From positions 310,001 through 374,000 of the forward strand of contig NZ_JAEHHL010000002.1 of the NCBI RefSeq assembly GCF_016623495.1: DNA of 64,000 nt, read 5' to 3'. Source of the stretch: Thermohalobaculum xanthum (lineage in GTDB: Bacteria; Pseudomonadota; Alphaproteobacteria; Rhodobacterales; Rhodobacteraceae). The first letter of the stretch is position 1; each line of letters starts with the position of its first letter. Made by a program: the position numbers and the translations under genes. The notes beneath the pieces are model-generated. The model worked only from the letters and a program-made list of their open reading frames with translations, ran no database searches and was not told the DNA's origin. This document shows, piece by piece, positions 1 to 6,964 of the stretch.

Positions 1-218
1 GCGGCGTCTATGCCGGCGGTGTCGGCTACTTCTCGGCAGCGGGCGAGATGGACACCTGCATCGCGCTGCGCACGGGCGTGATCAAGGATGGCACGCTCTA
101 TGTGCAGGCCGGGGGCGGCGTCGTCTACGACAGCGACCCCGAGGCCGAGTTCCAGGAAACGGTCAACAAGTCGATGGCGCTGATGCACGCGGCAAGCGTC
201 GCGCGAAACTTCAACTGA
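1..218 (+). CDS. trpE: Anthranilate synthase component I, C-terminal fragment (cut by window edge)
   Basis: Only the last 71 or so codons are present, read in frame 3 and ending in TGA. The visible protein contains GGVGYFSAAGEMD, then CIALRT and QAGGGVVYDSDPEAE, which is the chorismate-binding core at the C-terminus of TrpE. With TrpG it makes anthranilate from chorismate and glutamine, the first step of tryptophan synthesis. The rest lies upstream of the window. It is followed by a convergent YibQ-like gene and then trpG, an arrangement I associate with Rhodobacter relatives. Confident as TrpE; a related chorismate enzyme (PabB) is less likely given the trp genes next door. Confidence 0.93.
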   Translation, partial: GVYAGGVGYFSAAGEMDTCIALRTGVIKDGTLYVQAGGGVVYDSDPEAEFQETVNKSMALMHAASVARNFN

Positions 219-310
219 GCCTCATGGGACCGGTTGCGCGTGGGGCTGGGGCGCGCCTATGCACCCCGCCCCTCACGCGGCGATCCGGCTCGGCCTGATC
301 CCGGCGCGCC

Positions 311-1762
311 TCAGCCCGACCGCGCCCTGAGCACCGCCGAGAGCGGAACCGGGCGCACCTGCCCGCCACGCTGCAGGCTCCAGGCCACGAGCGCCCGCAA
401 TGCCTCGGCGGTCGCGGGCACCAGCACGATCTGCGGCGTTCCCTTGGCGGCGTCCGCGGTCGCGGCCTCCACCTGCTGCGCCAGCTGCGACGGCGTCGAG
501 CGCCGCGAGACGCTGCGGTCGGCGGCCGCGAAGGGCACGCCGGCACGCCTCGCGCCCAGCTCGGCCGCGCCGCCGGCGACCGCGCGGTTCTCGAGATAGC
601 CAAAGCCGTGCTGCGCCAGCAGCGCCATCACCGCGTCACCGGCGGCCTGCCCCGCGCTGGAGGGATAGGCCGACACCGCGACGCCCTGCGGCAGCGCCGC
701 GAGGGCCGCGAGCGCGCGGCGCGAGGCAGCATCGGCATCGAGATCCGTCAGCAGCGCGTCCGATTCGGCCACCCGCCCGCCGAGGGTATCGGTGGGCAGC
801 TGCACCACGACCTCGTGACCAGCCTCGCGAGCCGCCTCGGCCAGCGCGGCCGCGGCGTCATCGCCCGGCACGATGCCAAGGGTGATCGGGAATGGAAGCC
901 CTGCCAGCATCTCGGGGGTGAGACCGCCGGGCTCGGCCGCATCGCTGACCACGAAGGCGATGGCCGGCACGCCGGCGGGAAGATCGACGTCGCGCGCATT
1001 GACCTCGAGCGCGGGACCCGCGAGCGCAAGCTCGGGCGCCGGGGGTTCGGCGGGCTCAGCGGCTTCCGCGGGCTCGGCCACGGCAGGAGCTTCGACGGGA
1101 GCGGAAGGCGCGGGCTCGGGCGAGGCGGGCGCCTCGGCCGGCAAGGCGGCCGTCTCGGCGCCAGGCGAGGGCGCGGCCGGGGCGAGCGCCGCCCCGTCGG
1201 CCGACGGGGCGGCTTCGCCCTGCGGCGCGACGGGCGCATCGCCGAGCAGAATGGCGAGCTGGTTGCGCGCATCATCGACATCGGCCGGAGGCGCAAGCTC
1301 GGACTGCGCGCCCGCATCGGCGCCGGGCGCGCCCGGCGCGCCAAGGGCCGAGGGTTGCGCCGGAGCCAGCGATAGCGGCGCGGACGGCGCAGGCTGCGCC
1401 CCGCTGGCGCCGAGATTGCCGCCCAGACCCGAGGATTCGGTTCCCGCGATCTCGGGAAGACTTGCGCCCGGGGCCGTGCCGCCGCTCGAGGGACGCGGCG
1501 CGGCTACGCCGCCCGGCGCGCCGGGCGCGGTTGCGGGCGCGCTGGCGACGGGCTGTTCCAGGGTGCCGGGCACGGTCGCTCCGGGCGAGGCCGGGCGTCC
1601 CGCGACGTCCGTCGAGGTCGCGAAAGGCGTGCGCTCGGGAATTTCGGTCAGGCCCGAGAAGACCGTGAACGCAACAACCGCCGCAGCCATGGCCACCACG
1701 GCTCCGCCCAGAAACCTTACGATCGTGATCCCGATCCCGCTGCTCCTGTGTCTCGCGTTCAT
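311..1762 (-). CDS. Divergent polysaccharide deacetylase family protein (YibQ/DUF610-like)
   Basis: A protein of about 483 residues starting at ATG 1762, chosen because GTGGAG lies just upstream and a hydrophobic N-terminal segment (about residues 10-35, FLGGAVVAMAAAVVAFTVF) follows directly; longer in-frame starts run into trpG and are unlikely. It reads as a membrane anchor, a long Ala/Pro/Glu-rich low-complexity linker (about residues 50-260), and a C-terminal YibQ-type domain with IAFVVSDAA, FPITLGIVPGD and VVVQLPTD. The family is a NodB-like fold that has lost the usual metal site; its function is not settled, although cell-envelope roles are proposed. It lies convergent to trpE and divergent from trpG. 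The linker suggests the domain sits in the periplasm, tethered to the inner membrane. Confidence 0.85.
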   Translation of the reverse strand: MNARHRSSGIGITIVRFLGGAVVAMAAAVVAFTVFSGLTEIPERTPFATSTDVAGRPASPGATVPGTLEQPVASAPATAPGAPGGVAAPRPSSGGTAPGASLPEIAGTESSGLGGNLGASGAQPAPSAPLSLAPAQPSALGAPGAPGADAGAQSELAPPADVDDARNQLAILLGDAPVAPQGEAAPSADGAALAPAAPSPGAETAALPAEAPASPEPAPSAPVEAPAVAEPAEAAEPAEPPAPELALAGPALEVNARDVDLPAGVPAIAFVVSDAAEPGGLTPEMLAGLPFPITLGIVPGDDAAAALAEAAREAGHEVVVQLPTDTLGGRVAESDALLTDLDADAASRRALAALAALPQGVAVSAYPSSAGQAAGDAVMALLAQHGFGYLENRAVAGGAAELGARRAGVPFAAADRSVSRRSTPSQLAQQVEAATADAAKGTPQIVLVPATAEALRALVAWSLQRGGQVRPVPLSAVLRARSG

Positions 1763-1921
1763 CGCTCCACCCCGCTCTGCCTGCCCCGTTCGGCGTTGCT
1801 GCTGGGCCCGCCCTCCGCCCGCTTCCCTTGACGGCGGCTTGCCTGACACGGCATCTATACGCGCAACCCGGCCCAGCGGCCAACAGAGAACCCGGCTCGC
1901 CGGTCGAGAGAGACACCCCCG

Positions 1922-2518
1922 ATGCTTCTGCTGATCGACAATTACGACAGCTTCACATGGAACCTCGTCCATTATTTCGGCGAACTCGGCGCCGAGATGC
2001 GGGTCGAGCGAAACGATGCGCTGAGTGTCGAGGACGCGCTGGCGCTCAAGCCGCAGGCAGTGGTGCTCTCACCAGGCCCCTGCACGCCGCGCGAGGCAGG
2101 GATCTGCGTCGAGTTGATCCGGCAGGCGCCGGCCGACCTGCCGATCATGGGAGTGTGCCTTGGCCACCAGGCGATCGGCGAGGCCTTTGGCGGCGACGTG
2201 ATCCGCTGCCACGAGATCATGCACGGCAAGCTCTCGACGATCACCCATGACGGCACGGGGCTGTTCGAGGGATTGCCGCAGGGCTTCGAGGTCACCCGCT
2301 ACCACTCGTTGACGGTAAAACCCGAGACCCTGCCCGACTGCCTGCATGTCACGGCGCGCTCGCAATCGGGCGTGATCATGGGGCTCGCGCATCGCAGCCG
2401 ACCGGTCCATGGCGTGCAGTTCCACCCCGAATCCATTGCCTCCGAGCACGGCCATGCGATGATCGCGAATTTCCTGAGGCTCGCGGGCCTTCCGGCCGGC
2501 GGGCGGCGCGCGGCATGA
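1922..2518 (+). CDS. trpG: Anthranilate synthase component II (glutamine amidotransferase)
   Basis: Class I glutamine amidotransferase of 198 residues, the usual length. It releases ammonia from glutamine for TrpE. The oxyanion segment SPGPCTP (about 50-56), the nucleophile Cys79 in GVCLGHQ, and His168/Glu170 in FHPES complete the catalytic triad. The N-terminus [13 protein letters not shown] is typical of TrpG/PabA. The TGA overlaps the ATG of trpD by four bases, so translation is probably coupled. Because the trpE end and this gene are separated by an opposing gene, trpG must have its own promoter somewhere in 1763-1921, where I could not pick out a convincing -35/-10 pair. Confidence 0.96.
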   Translation: MLLLIDNYDSFTWNLVHYFGELGAEMRVERNDALSVEDALALKPQAVVLSPGPCTPREAGICVELIRQAPADLPIMGVCLGHQAIGEAFGGDVIRCHEIMHGKLSTITHDGTGLFEGLPQGFEVTRYHSLTVKPETLPDCLHVTARSQSGVIMGLAHRSRPVHGVQFHPESIASEHGHAMIANFLRLAGLPAGGRRAA

Positions 2519-3540
2519 GCGGCGATCTGAAACCCTTCATCTCGTCGGCGACGGGCCGCGCCCTGAGCCGGGCCGAGGCCGAGGAAGCCTTCGGCATCAT
2601 CATGGCCGGTGACGCGAGCCCCGCGCAGATCGCGGGCTTCCTGATGGCGCTGCGCATGCGCGGCGAGGCGGTCGACGAGATCGCGGGCGCCGCCGCGGCG
2701 ATGCGCGCGCGCGCCGCGAAGGTCAAGGCGCCCGACGGCGCGATGGACATCGTGGGCACCGGCGGCGACGGCAAGGGCACGCTCAACATCTCGACCGCGA
2801 CGGCCTTCGTGGTGGCCGGGGCCGGCGTGCCGGTCGCCAAGCACGGCAACAAGGCGCTTTCGTCACGCTCGGGCGCGGCGGATGCGCTGACCATGATGGG
2901 CGTCAACGTGATGGTGCCCGCAGCCGTCGCTCAGGCGGCCCTCGACCGCTGCGGCATCTGCTTCATGATGGCGCCCATGCACCATTCCGCGATGCGCCAT
3001 GTTCAGCCGGTCAGGGTCGAGATGGGGGTCCGGACGATCTTCAACATCCTCGGTCCGCTGACCAACCCCGCGGGCGTGACGCGCCAGCTGACCGGCGCCT
3101 TCTCGGCCGACTGGCTGCGGCCGATGGCCGAGACCCTGCTGGCGCTGGGCTCGGAGGCCGCGTGGCTGGTGCATGGCAGCGACGGGACGGACGAGATCTC
3201 GATCGCGGGGACCACCAGGGTCGCGGCACTCGAGGGCGGCCATGTCCGCGAGTTCGAGATCCATCCCGAGGACGCGGGCCTGCATCCTCACCCCTTCGAG
3301 GAAATCCTGGGCGGCACGCCCGAGGCCAACGCCGAGGCGTTCCGCGCCCTTCTGGGCGGCGTGCATGGCGCCTACCGTGACGCGGTGGTGCTGAACGCGG
3401 CCGCGGCGCTCCTGGTGGCGGGCAAGGCCGCGTCGCTGCGCGATGGTGCCGGGCTGGCGCGGGAGAGCATCGACTCGGGCGCGGCGATGGCGCGGCTCGA
3501 GGCGCTGGCGCGTGTCACGTCGGAGGCCGCGGATGGCTGA
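2515..3540 (+). CDS. trpD: Anthranilate phosphoribosyltransferase
   Basis: Full-length TrpD of 341 residues. It transfers phosphoribose from PRPP to anthranilate. The glycine-rich PRPP loop [14 protein letters not shown] (about residues 81-94), the [17 protein letters not shown] segment, and [16 protein letters not shown] with the anthranilate contacts are all present. Start overlaps the trpG stop (ATGA), and its own stop overlaps the trpC start by eight bases, so trpG, trpD and trpC form one translationally coupled set. No defects seen. Confidence 0.97.
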   Translation: MSGDLKPFISSATGRALSRAEAEEAFGIIMAGDASPAQIAGFLMALRMRGEAVDEIAGAAAAMRARAAKVKAPDGAMDIVGTGGDGKGTLNISTATAFVVAGAGVPVAKHGNKALSSRSGAADALTMMGVNVMVPAAVAQAALDRCGICFMMAPMHHSAMRHVQPVRVEMGVRTIFNILGPLTNPAGVTRQLTGAFSADWLRPMAETLLALGSEAAWLVHGSDGTDEISIAGTTRVAALEGGHVREFEIHPEDAGLHPHPFEEILGGTPEANAEAFRALLGGVHGAYRDAVVLNAAAALLVAGKAASLRDGAGLARESIDSGAAMARLEALARVTSEAADG

Positions 3541-4348
3541 CATCCTCGAGAAGATCAAGGCCTACAAGCTGGAGGAGGTCGCCGCCCGCAAACGGGCGCG
3601 GCCGCTGGCCGAGGTCGAGGACGCCGCGCGCGCAGCCCCCGCGCTGCGCCCGTTCCGCGCGGCCCTCGCGACCGCCGAGGCTTCGGAGCGCTACGGACTG
3701 ATCGCCGAGATCAAGAAGGCGAGCCCGTCGAAGGGCCTGATCCGCGCGGATTTCGACCCGCCCGCGCTGGCCCGCGCCTACGAGGAGGGCGGCGCGACCT
3801 GCCTCAGCGTCCTCACCGACACGCCGAGCTTCCAGGGCGCCGACGACTACCTGGTCGCGGCGCGCGGGGCGGTCTCGCTGCCGGTGATCCGCAAGGATTT
3901 TCTCTACGACACCTACCAGGTGGCCGAGGCAAGGGCGCTGGGGGCGGACTGCATCCTGATCATCATGGCGAGCCTGTCCGACACCCAGGCGGCGGAGCTC
4001 GAGGCGGCGGCGTTCGAGTGGGGCATGGATGCGCTGATCGAGGTCCATGACCGGGCCGAGCTCGACCGTGCGCTGGCCCTGAAATCCAGGCTCCTCGGTA
4101 TCAACAACCGCAACCTCAAGACCTTCGAGACGCGGCTCGAGACGACCGAGGAGCTGGCGCCGCATGTCCCGGCCGACCGGTTGCTGGTGGGGGAAAGCGG
4201 CCTTTTCACCCCGGCCGACCTTGCACGGCTGGCGCGCGCCGGGGCGCGCAGCTTCCTGATCGGCGAGAGCCTGATGCGCCAGCCCGACGTGGCGGCGGCG
4301 ACGCGTTCGCTGCTGGCCAATCCCCTGCCCCGGGCCGGCGCGGCATGA
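3533..4348 (+). CDS. trpC: Indole-3-glycerol phosphate synthase
   Basis: TrpC of 271 residues, a TIM barrel that closes the indole ring from carboxyphenylaminodeoxyribulose phosphate. Start [16 protein letters not shown] at 3533 is chosen because family members begin this way and it overlaps the trpD stop; a longer in-frame start inside trpD gives a basic, low-quality extension. Key motifs are [12 protein letters not shown] (catalytic Lys), [31 protein letters not shown] and [10 protein letters not shown], with VGESGLF near the end. It lacks a fused TrpF domain. The stop overlaps the moaC start (ATGA). Confidence 0.97.
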   Translation: MADILEKIKAYKLEEVAARKRARPLAEVEDAARAAPALRPFRAALATAEASERYGLIAEIKKASPSKGLIRADFDPPALARAYEEGGATCLSVLTDTPSFQGADDYLVAARGAVSLPVIRKDFLYDTYQVAEARALGADCILIIMASLSDTQAAELEAAAFEWGMDALIEVHDRAELDRALALKSRLLGINNRNLKTFETRLETTEELAPHVPADRLLVGESGLFTPADLARLARAGARSFLIGESLMRQPDVAAATRSLLANPLPRAGAA

Positions 4349-4818
4349 GCGGCTTTACCCATTTCGACGCCGAGGGCCGCGCCCAGATGGTCGATGTCGG
4401 CGACAAGCCCGCGACCGAGCGCATCGCCACTGCGAAAGGCCGCGTGGTGATGGCGCCCGAGACGCTCGCGATGATTGTCGAGGGCCGCGCCAAGAAGGGT
4501 GACGTGCTGGCCGTGGCCCGGCTCGCCGGCATCATGGCGGCGAAGAAGACGGCCGACCTGATCCCGCTGTGCCACCCGCTGATGCTCTCGAAGGTCGCGG
4601 TCGACCTGGTGCCGCTGCCCCCGGACCGGATCGAGATCGAGGCCACGGTGAAGCTCACGGGCCAGACCGGGGTCGAGATGGAGGCGCTGACCGCCGTCTC
4701 GGTTGCCGCGCTCACGGTCTACGACATGGTGAAGGCCGTCGACCGCGGCATGCGGATCGAGGATATCCGGCTGACCCACAAGTCGGGCGGCAAGTCCGGC
4801 AGCTTCGACGCGGCATGA
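4345..4818 (+). CDS. moaC: Cyclic pyranopterin monophosphate synthase
   Basis: MoaC of 157 residues. It converts the product of MoaA into cyclic pyranopterin monophosphate, the first stable intermediate of molybdenum cofactor synthesis. Family motifs are [18 protein letters not shown] at the N-terminus, [17 protein letters not shown] (about 64-80), the [19 protein letters not shown] segment and KSGGKSG at the C-terminus. It starts inside the trpC stop codon and is followed by moeA after 10 bases. Its placement in the trp cluster means Moco precursor synthesis is co-transcribed with tryptophan genes; the pairing is probably positional rather than functional. Confidence 0.96.
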   Translation: MSGFTHFDAEGRAQMVDVGDKPATERIATAKGRVVMAPETLAMIVEGRAKKGDVLAVARLAGIMAAKKTADLIPLCHPLMLSKVAVDLVPLPPDRIEIEATVKLTGQTGVEMEALTAVSVAALTVYDMVKAVDRGMRIEDIRLTHKSGGKSGSFDAA

Positions 4819-4828
4819 GGCACGCTGG

Positions 4829-6019
4829 ATGATTCCGGTCGCCGACGCCCTCGCGCGCCTACTCGCGCTGGTCGAGCCACTGCCGGGCGAGACCGTGCCG
4901 CTGGCCGAGGCCGGAGGCCGCGTCATGCTGGACGACGCGGTGGCGACCCGTGACCAGCCGCCCTTCGACGCCTCGGCCATGGACGGCTACGCTGTGCGCG
5001 CGGCCGAGGCGGTGACGGGTGCCGACTTGGAGGTCGCCGGCCAGTCCGCGGCCGGACGCGCCTTCGGCGGCGCGCTTCCCCGGGGCGGGGCGGTTCGCAT
5101 CTTCACCGGGGCGCCGGTTCCCGAAGGCGCCGACGCCATTCTCATTCAGGAAGACGCCGAGCGGCAGGGCAGCCGCGTGCGCGTCGTCACCCCGCCCGGT
5201 CGCGGCGAGTATGTGCGGCCGCGGGGCATGGACTTCCCCGCAGGCTTTCGGCTGCCAGGCCCGAGGCGGCTCGCGGCGCGGGATGTCGCCCTGCTGGCTG
5301 CCATGAACCTCCCCACTGTGACCGTTGCGCGCCGGCCCGTGGTCGCGCTGATCCCAACCGGCGACGAGCTGGTCGAGCCGGGCGAGACTCCGGGCGCGGA
5401 CCAGATCGTGAGCTCGAACAATTATGGCCTCGCGACAATGCTCGCCGCGATCGGCGCCGTGCCGCGGATGTGCCCGATCGCGCGCGACACCCGCGCCAGC
5501 CTCGTCGCCGCGCTGGAAGTGGCGCGTGGCGCCGATTTCATCGTCACCCTTGGGGGTGCGTCGGTCGGTGACCATGACCTCGTGGCCGAGGTCTTCGGCG
5601 CGGAGGGGCTCGCGCTCGACTTCTTCAAGGTCGCGATGCGACCGGGCAAGCCGCTGATGGCAGGACGGATCGGTGGTTCCGTGATGCTGGGCCTGCCGGG
5701 GAACCCGGTCTCGAGCATGATCTGCGGCGAGATCTTCCTTCGTCCCGCGATCGACCGCGCGCTGGGCCTGCCAGCGCGCGCGCGGCCACGTCGCCGCGGG
5801 CGGATCGAGGCCGCCATCGAGGCAAACGGGCCGCGCGAACACTACATGCGCGCGGTGATGCGCGAAGGAGCCGACGGCGTGGCCCTGCTCTCGACCCTCT
5901 CGCGGCAGGACTCGAACCTTCTCGCGACGCTGGCCGAGGCCAATGCCCTGATCGTGCGCGCACCCCACAGCCCCGCCGCCGCGCAGGGCGAGGCCGTGGA
6001 GTTCATCGCGCTCGACTGA
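4829..6019 (+). CDS. moeA: Molybdopterin molybdenumtransferase
   Basis: MoeA of 396 residues. It inserts molybdate into the adenylylated dithiolene of molybdopterin. The domain II/III features are visible: PFDASAMDGYAVR near residue 50, GAPVPEGADAI, RPRGMDF, then the MoaB-like domain with PTGDELVEPGE, IVSSNNYGL, TLGGASVGDHD and LPGNPVSSMICGEIF. The ATG at 4829 has only a weak ribosome site, so expression may depend on moaC translation 10 bases upstream. It is the last gene before the lexA promoter. The modABC molybdate uptake genes lie about 22 kb away in this window and would supply its substrate. Confidence 0.95.
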   Translation: MIPVADALARLLALVEPLPGETVPLAEAGGRVMLDDAVATRDQPPFDASAMDGYAVRAAEAVTGADLEVAGQSAAGRAFGGALPRGGAVRIFTGAPVPEGADAILIQEDAERQGSRVRVVTPPGRGEYVRPRGMDFPAGFRLPGPRRLAARDVALLAAMNLPTVTVARRPVVALIPTGDELVEPGETPGADQIVSSNNYGLATMLAAIGAVPRMCPIARDTRASLVAALEVARGADFIVTLGGASVGDHDLVAEVFGAEGLALDFFKVAMRPGKPLMAGRIGGSVMLGLPGNPVSSMICGEIFLRPAIDRALGLPARARPRRRGRIEAAIEANGPREHYMRAVMREGADGVALLSTLSRQDSNLLATLAEANALIVRAPHSPAAAQGEAVEFIALD

Positions 6020-6030
6020 CCCGGCTGAAA

Positions 6031-6039
6031 TTATCCACA
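6031..6039 (+). promoter_or_regulatory. Perfect DnaA box upstream of lexA
   Basis: TTATCCACA is an exact match to the DnaA-box consensus, in the 140-base gap between moeA and lexA and 24 bases ahead of the putative lexA -35. In such a GC-rich sequence this AT-rich 9-mer is rare by chance. Binding by DnaA is an inference. Confidence 0.55.
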
Positions 6040-6062
6040 GGCCGGCCAGACGAAGCGCGGGA

Positions 6063-6091
6063 TTGACACAAAACAAGAACTTAAATAGAAC
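6063..6091 (+). promoter_or_regulatory. Putative lexA promoter
   Basis: TTGACA is a perfect sigma-70 -35 element; a 17-base spacer leads to TAGAAC, a reasonable -10 (4 of 6 to TATAAT). The -10 half coincides with the second half-site of the SOS box, as expected for an autorepressed lexA promoter. A transcript from here would carry a leader of roughly 60 bases before the ATG at 6160. Confidence 0.65.
6077..6091 (+). promoter_or_regulatory. LexA SOS box (GAAC-N7-GAAC)
   Basis: The sequence is GAAC, seven bases (TTAAATA), GAAC. This is the direct-repeat LexA operator known in Alphaproteobacteria (equivalently GTTC-N7-GTTC), unlike the palindromic box of E. coli. It overlaps the -10 of the putative promoter, so LexA would repress its own gene. 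No second copy was noticed in front of the other genes here, including the photolyase. Confidence 0.82.
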
Positions 6092-6159
6092 AGTTCGTGG
6101 GGATCGACGCGGGCTCCCTGCTCGCGCGGTGGGACGCAGGTCTATCGGGGGCAAGGCTT

Positions 6160-6894
6160 ATGCTGACGCGAAAGCAGCACGACCTTCTGATGTTCATCCA
6201 CAACCGGATCCAGCGCGACGGGGTCTCTCCGTCGTTCGACGAGATGAAGGATTCGCTCGACCTGCGCTCGAAATCCGGCATCCACCGCCTGATCACGGCC
6301 CTCGAGGAGCGCGGCTTCATCCGGCGCCTGGCACACCGTGCACGGGCGATCGAGGTGCTGCGCCTGCCCGAGAATGTCGACGGGCGCCCGGCCCGCGGCG
6401 CGTTCCGCCCCTCGGTGATCGAGGGCGATCTGGCCGACACGCGCGACGATGTCAGGCTCGAAACCAGCATGACGCAACTGGGCGAGACCCACGAGATCGA
6501 TGCCGACACCTCGACCGTCCCCCTGATCGGGCGAATCGCGGCGGGTGTGCCGATCGAGGCGTTGGAACAGGGCGGCTCGCGCGTCGGCGTGCCCGCGATG
6601 ATGTTGAGCCGCGACAAGGAGCATTACGCGCTCGAGGTCCGGGGTGACTCGATGGTCGATGCCGGCATCCATGACGGCGACATCGTCGTCATTCGCCGCC
6701 AGTCGACGGCCGAAACGGGCGATATCGTGGTCGCGCTGATCGAGGACCACGAGGCGACGCTCAAGCGGCTGCGCCGCAAGGGTGGCGCGATCGCCCTCGA
6801 GGCCGCCAACCCTGCCTACGGCACGCGGGTCTATCGCACCGACCAGGTGCGGATCCAGGGCCGGATGGTTGGACTGATCCGCACCTATTCCTGA
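6160..6894 (+). CDS. lexA: SOS response transcriptional repressor LexA
   Basis: LexA of 244 residues. The start [17 protein letters not shown] is the conserved N-terminus of the family; a longer in-frame start at 6097 would lie at or before the transcription start. Residues 1-70 form the winged-helix DNA-binding domain. The self-cleavage site is Ala128-Gly129 in [10 protein letters not shown], and the serine/lysine dyad is Ser164 (GDSMVD) and Lys202 (ATLKRL). It represses DNA damage genes and cleaves itself when RecA is activated. Regulation: a GAAC-N7-GAAC operator and a DnaA box sit just upstream. It is about 10 residues longer than many relatives because of the linker. Confidence 0.97.
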   Translation: MLTRKQHDLLMFIHNRIQRDGVSPSFDEMKDSLDLRSKSGIHRLITALEERGFIRRLAHRARAIEVLRLPENVDGRPARGAFRPSVIEGDLADTRDDVRLETSMTQLGETHEIDADTSTVPLIGRIAAGVPIEALEQGGSRVGVPAMMLSRDKEHYALEVRGDSMVDAGIHDGDIVVIRRQSTAETGDIVVALIEDHEATLKRLRRKGGAIALEAANPAYGTRVYRTDQVRIQGRMVGLIRTYS

Positions 6895-6941
6895 TCCCGG
6901 CGCCGCGCGCGGCGATGGGACCGGACACCGGCTAATCTGGC

Positions 6942-6959
6942 GCGGGTTGCCCGCTTGTG
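6942..6959 (+). terminator. Weak hairpin with short T-rich tail after lexA
   Basis: GCGGG and CCCGC pair over a 3-base loop, followed by TTGTGT. The stem is short, so this is only a possible terminator between convergent lexA and comEC. Confidence 0.3.
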
Positions 6960-6964
6960 TCACG

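Noticed and set aside
1763-1921. Sigma-70 promoter for trpG (TTGACG ... TATACG)
   Set aside because: The elements are 22 bases apart, too far for a normal promoter.
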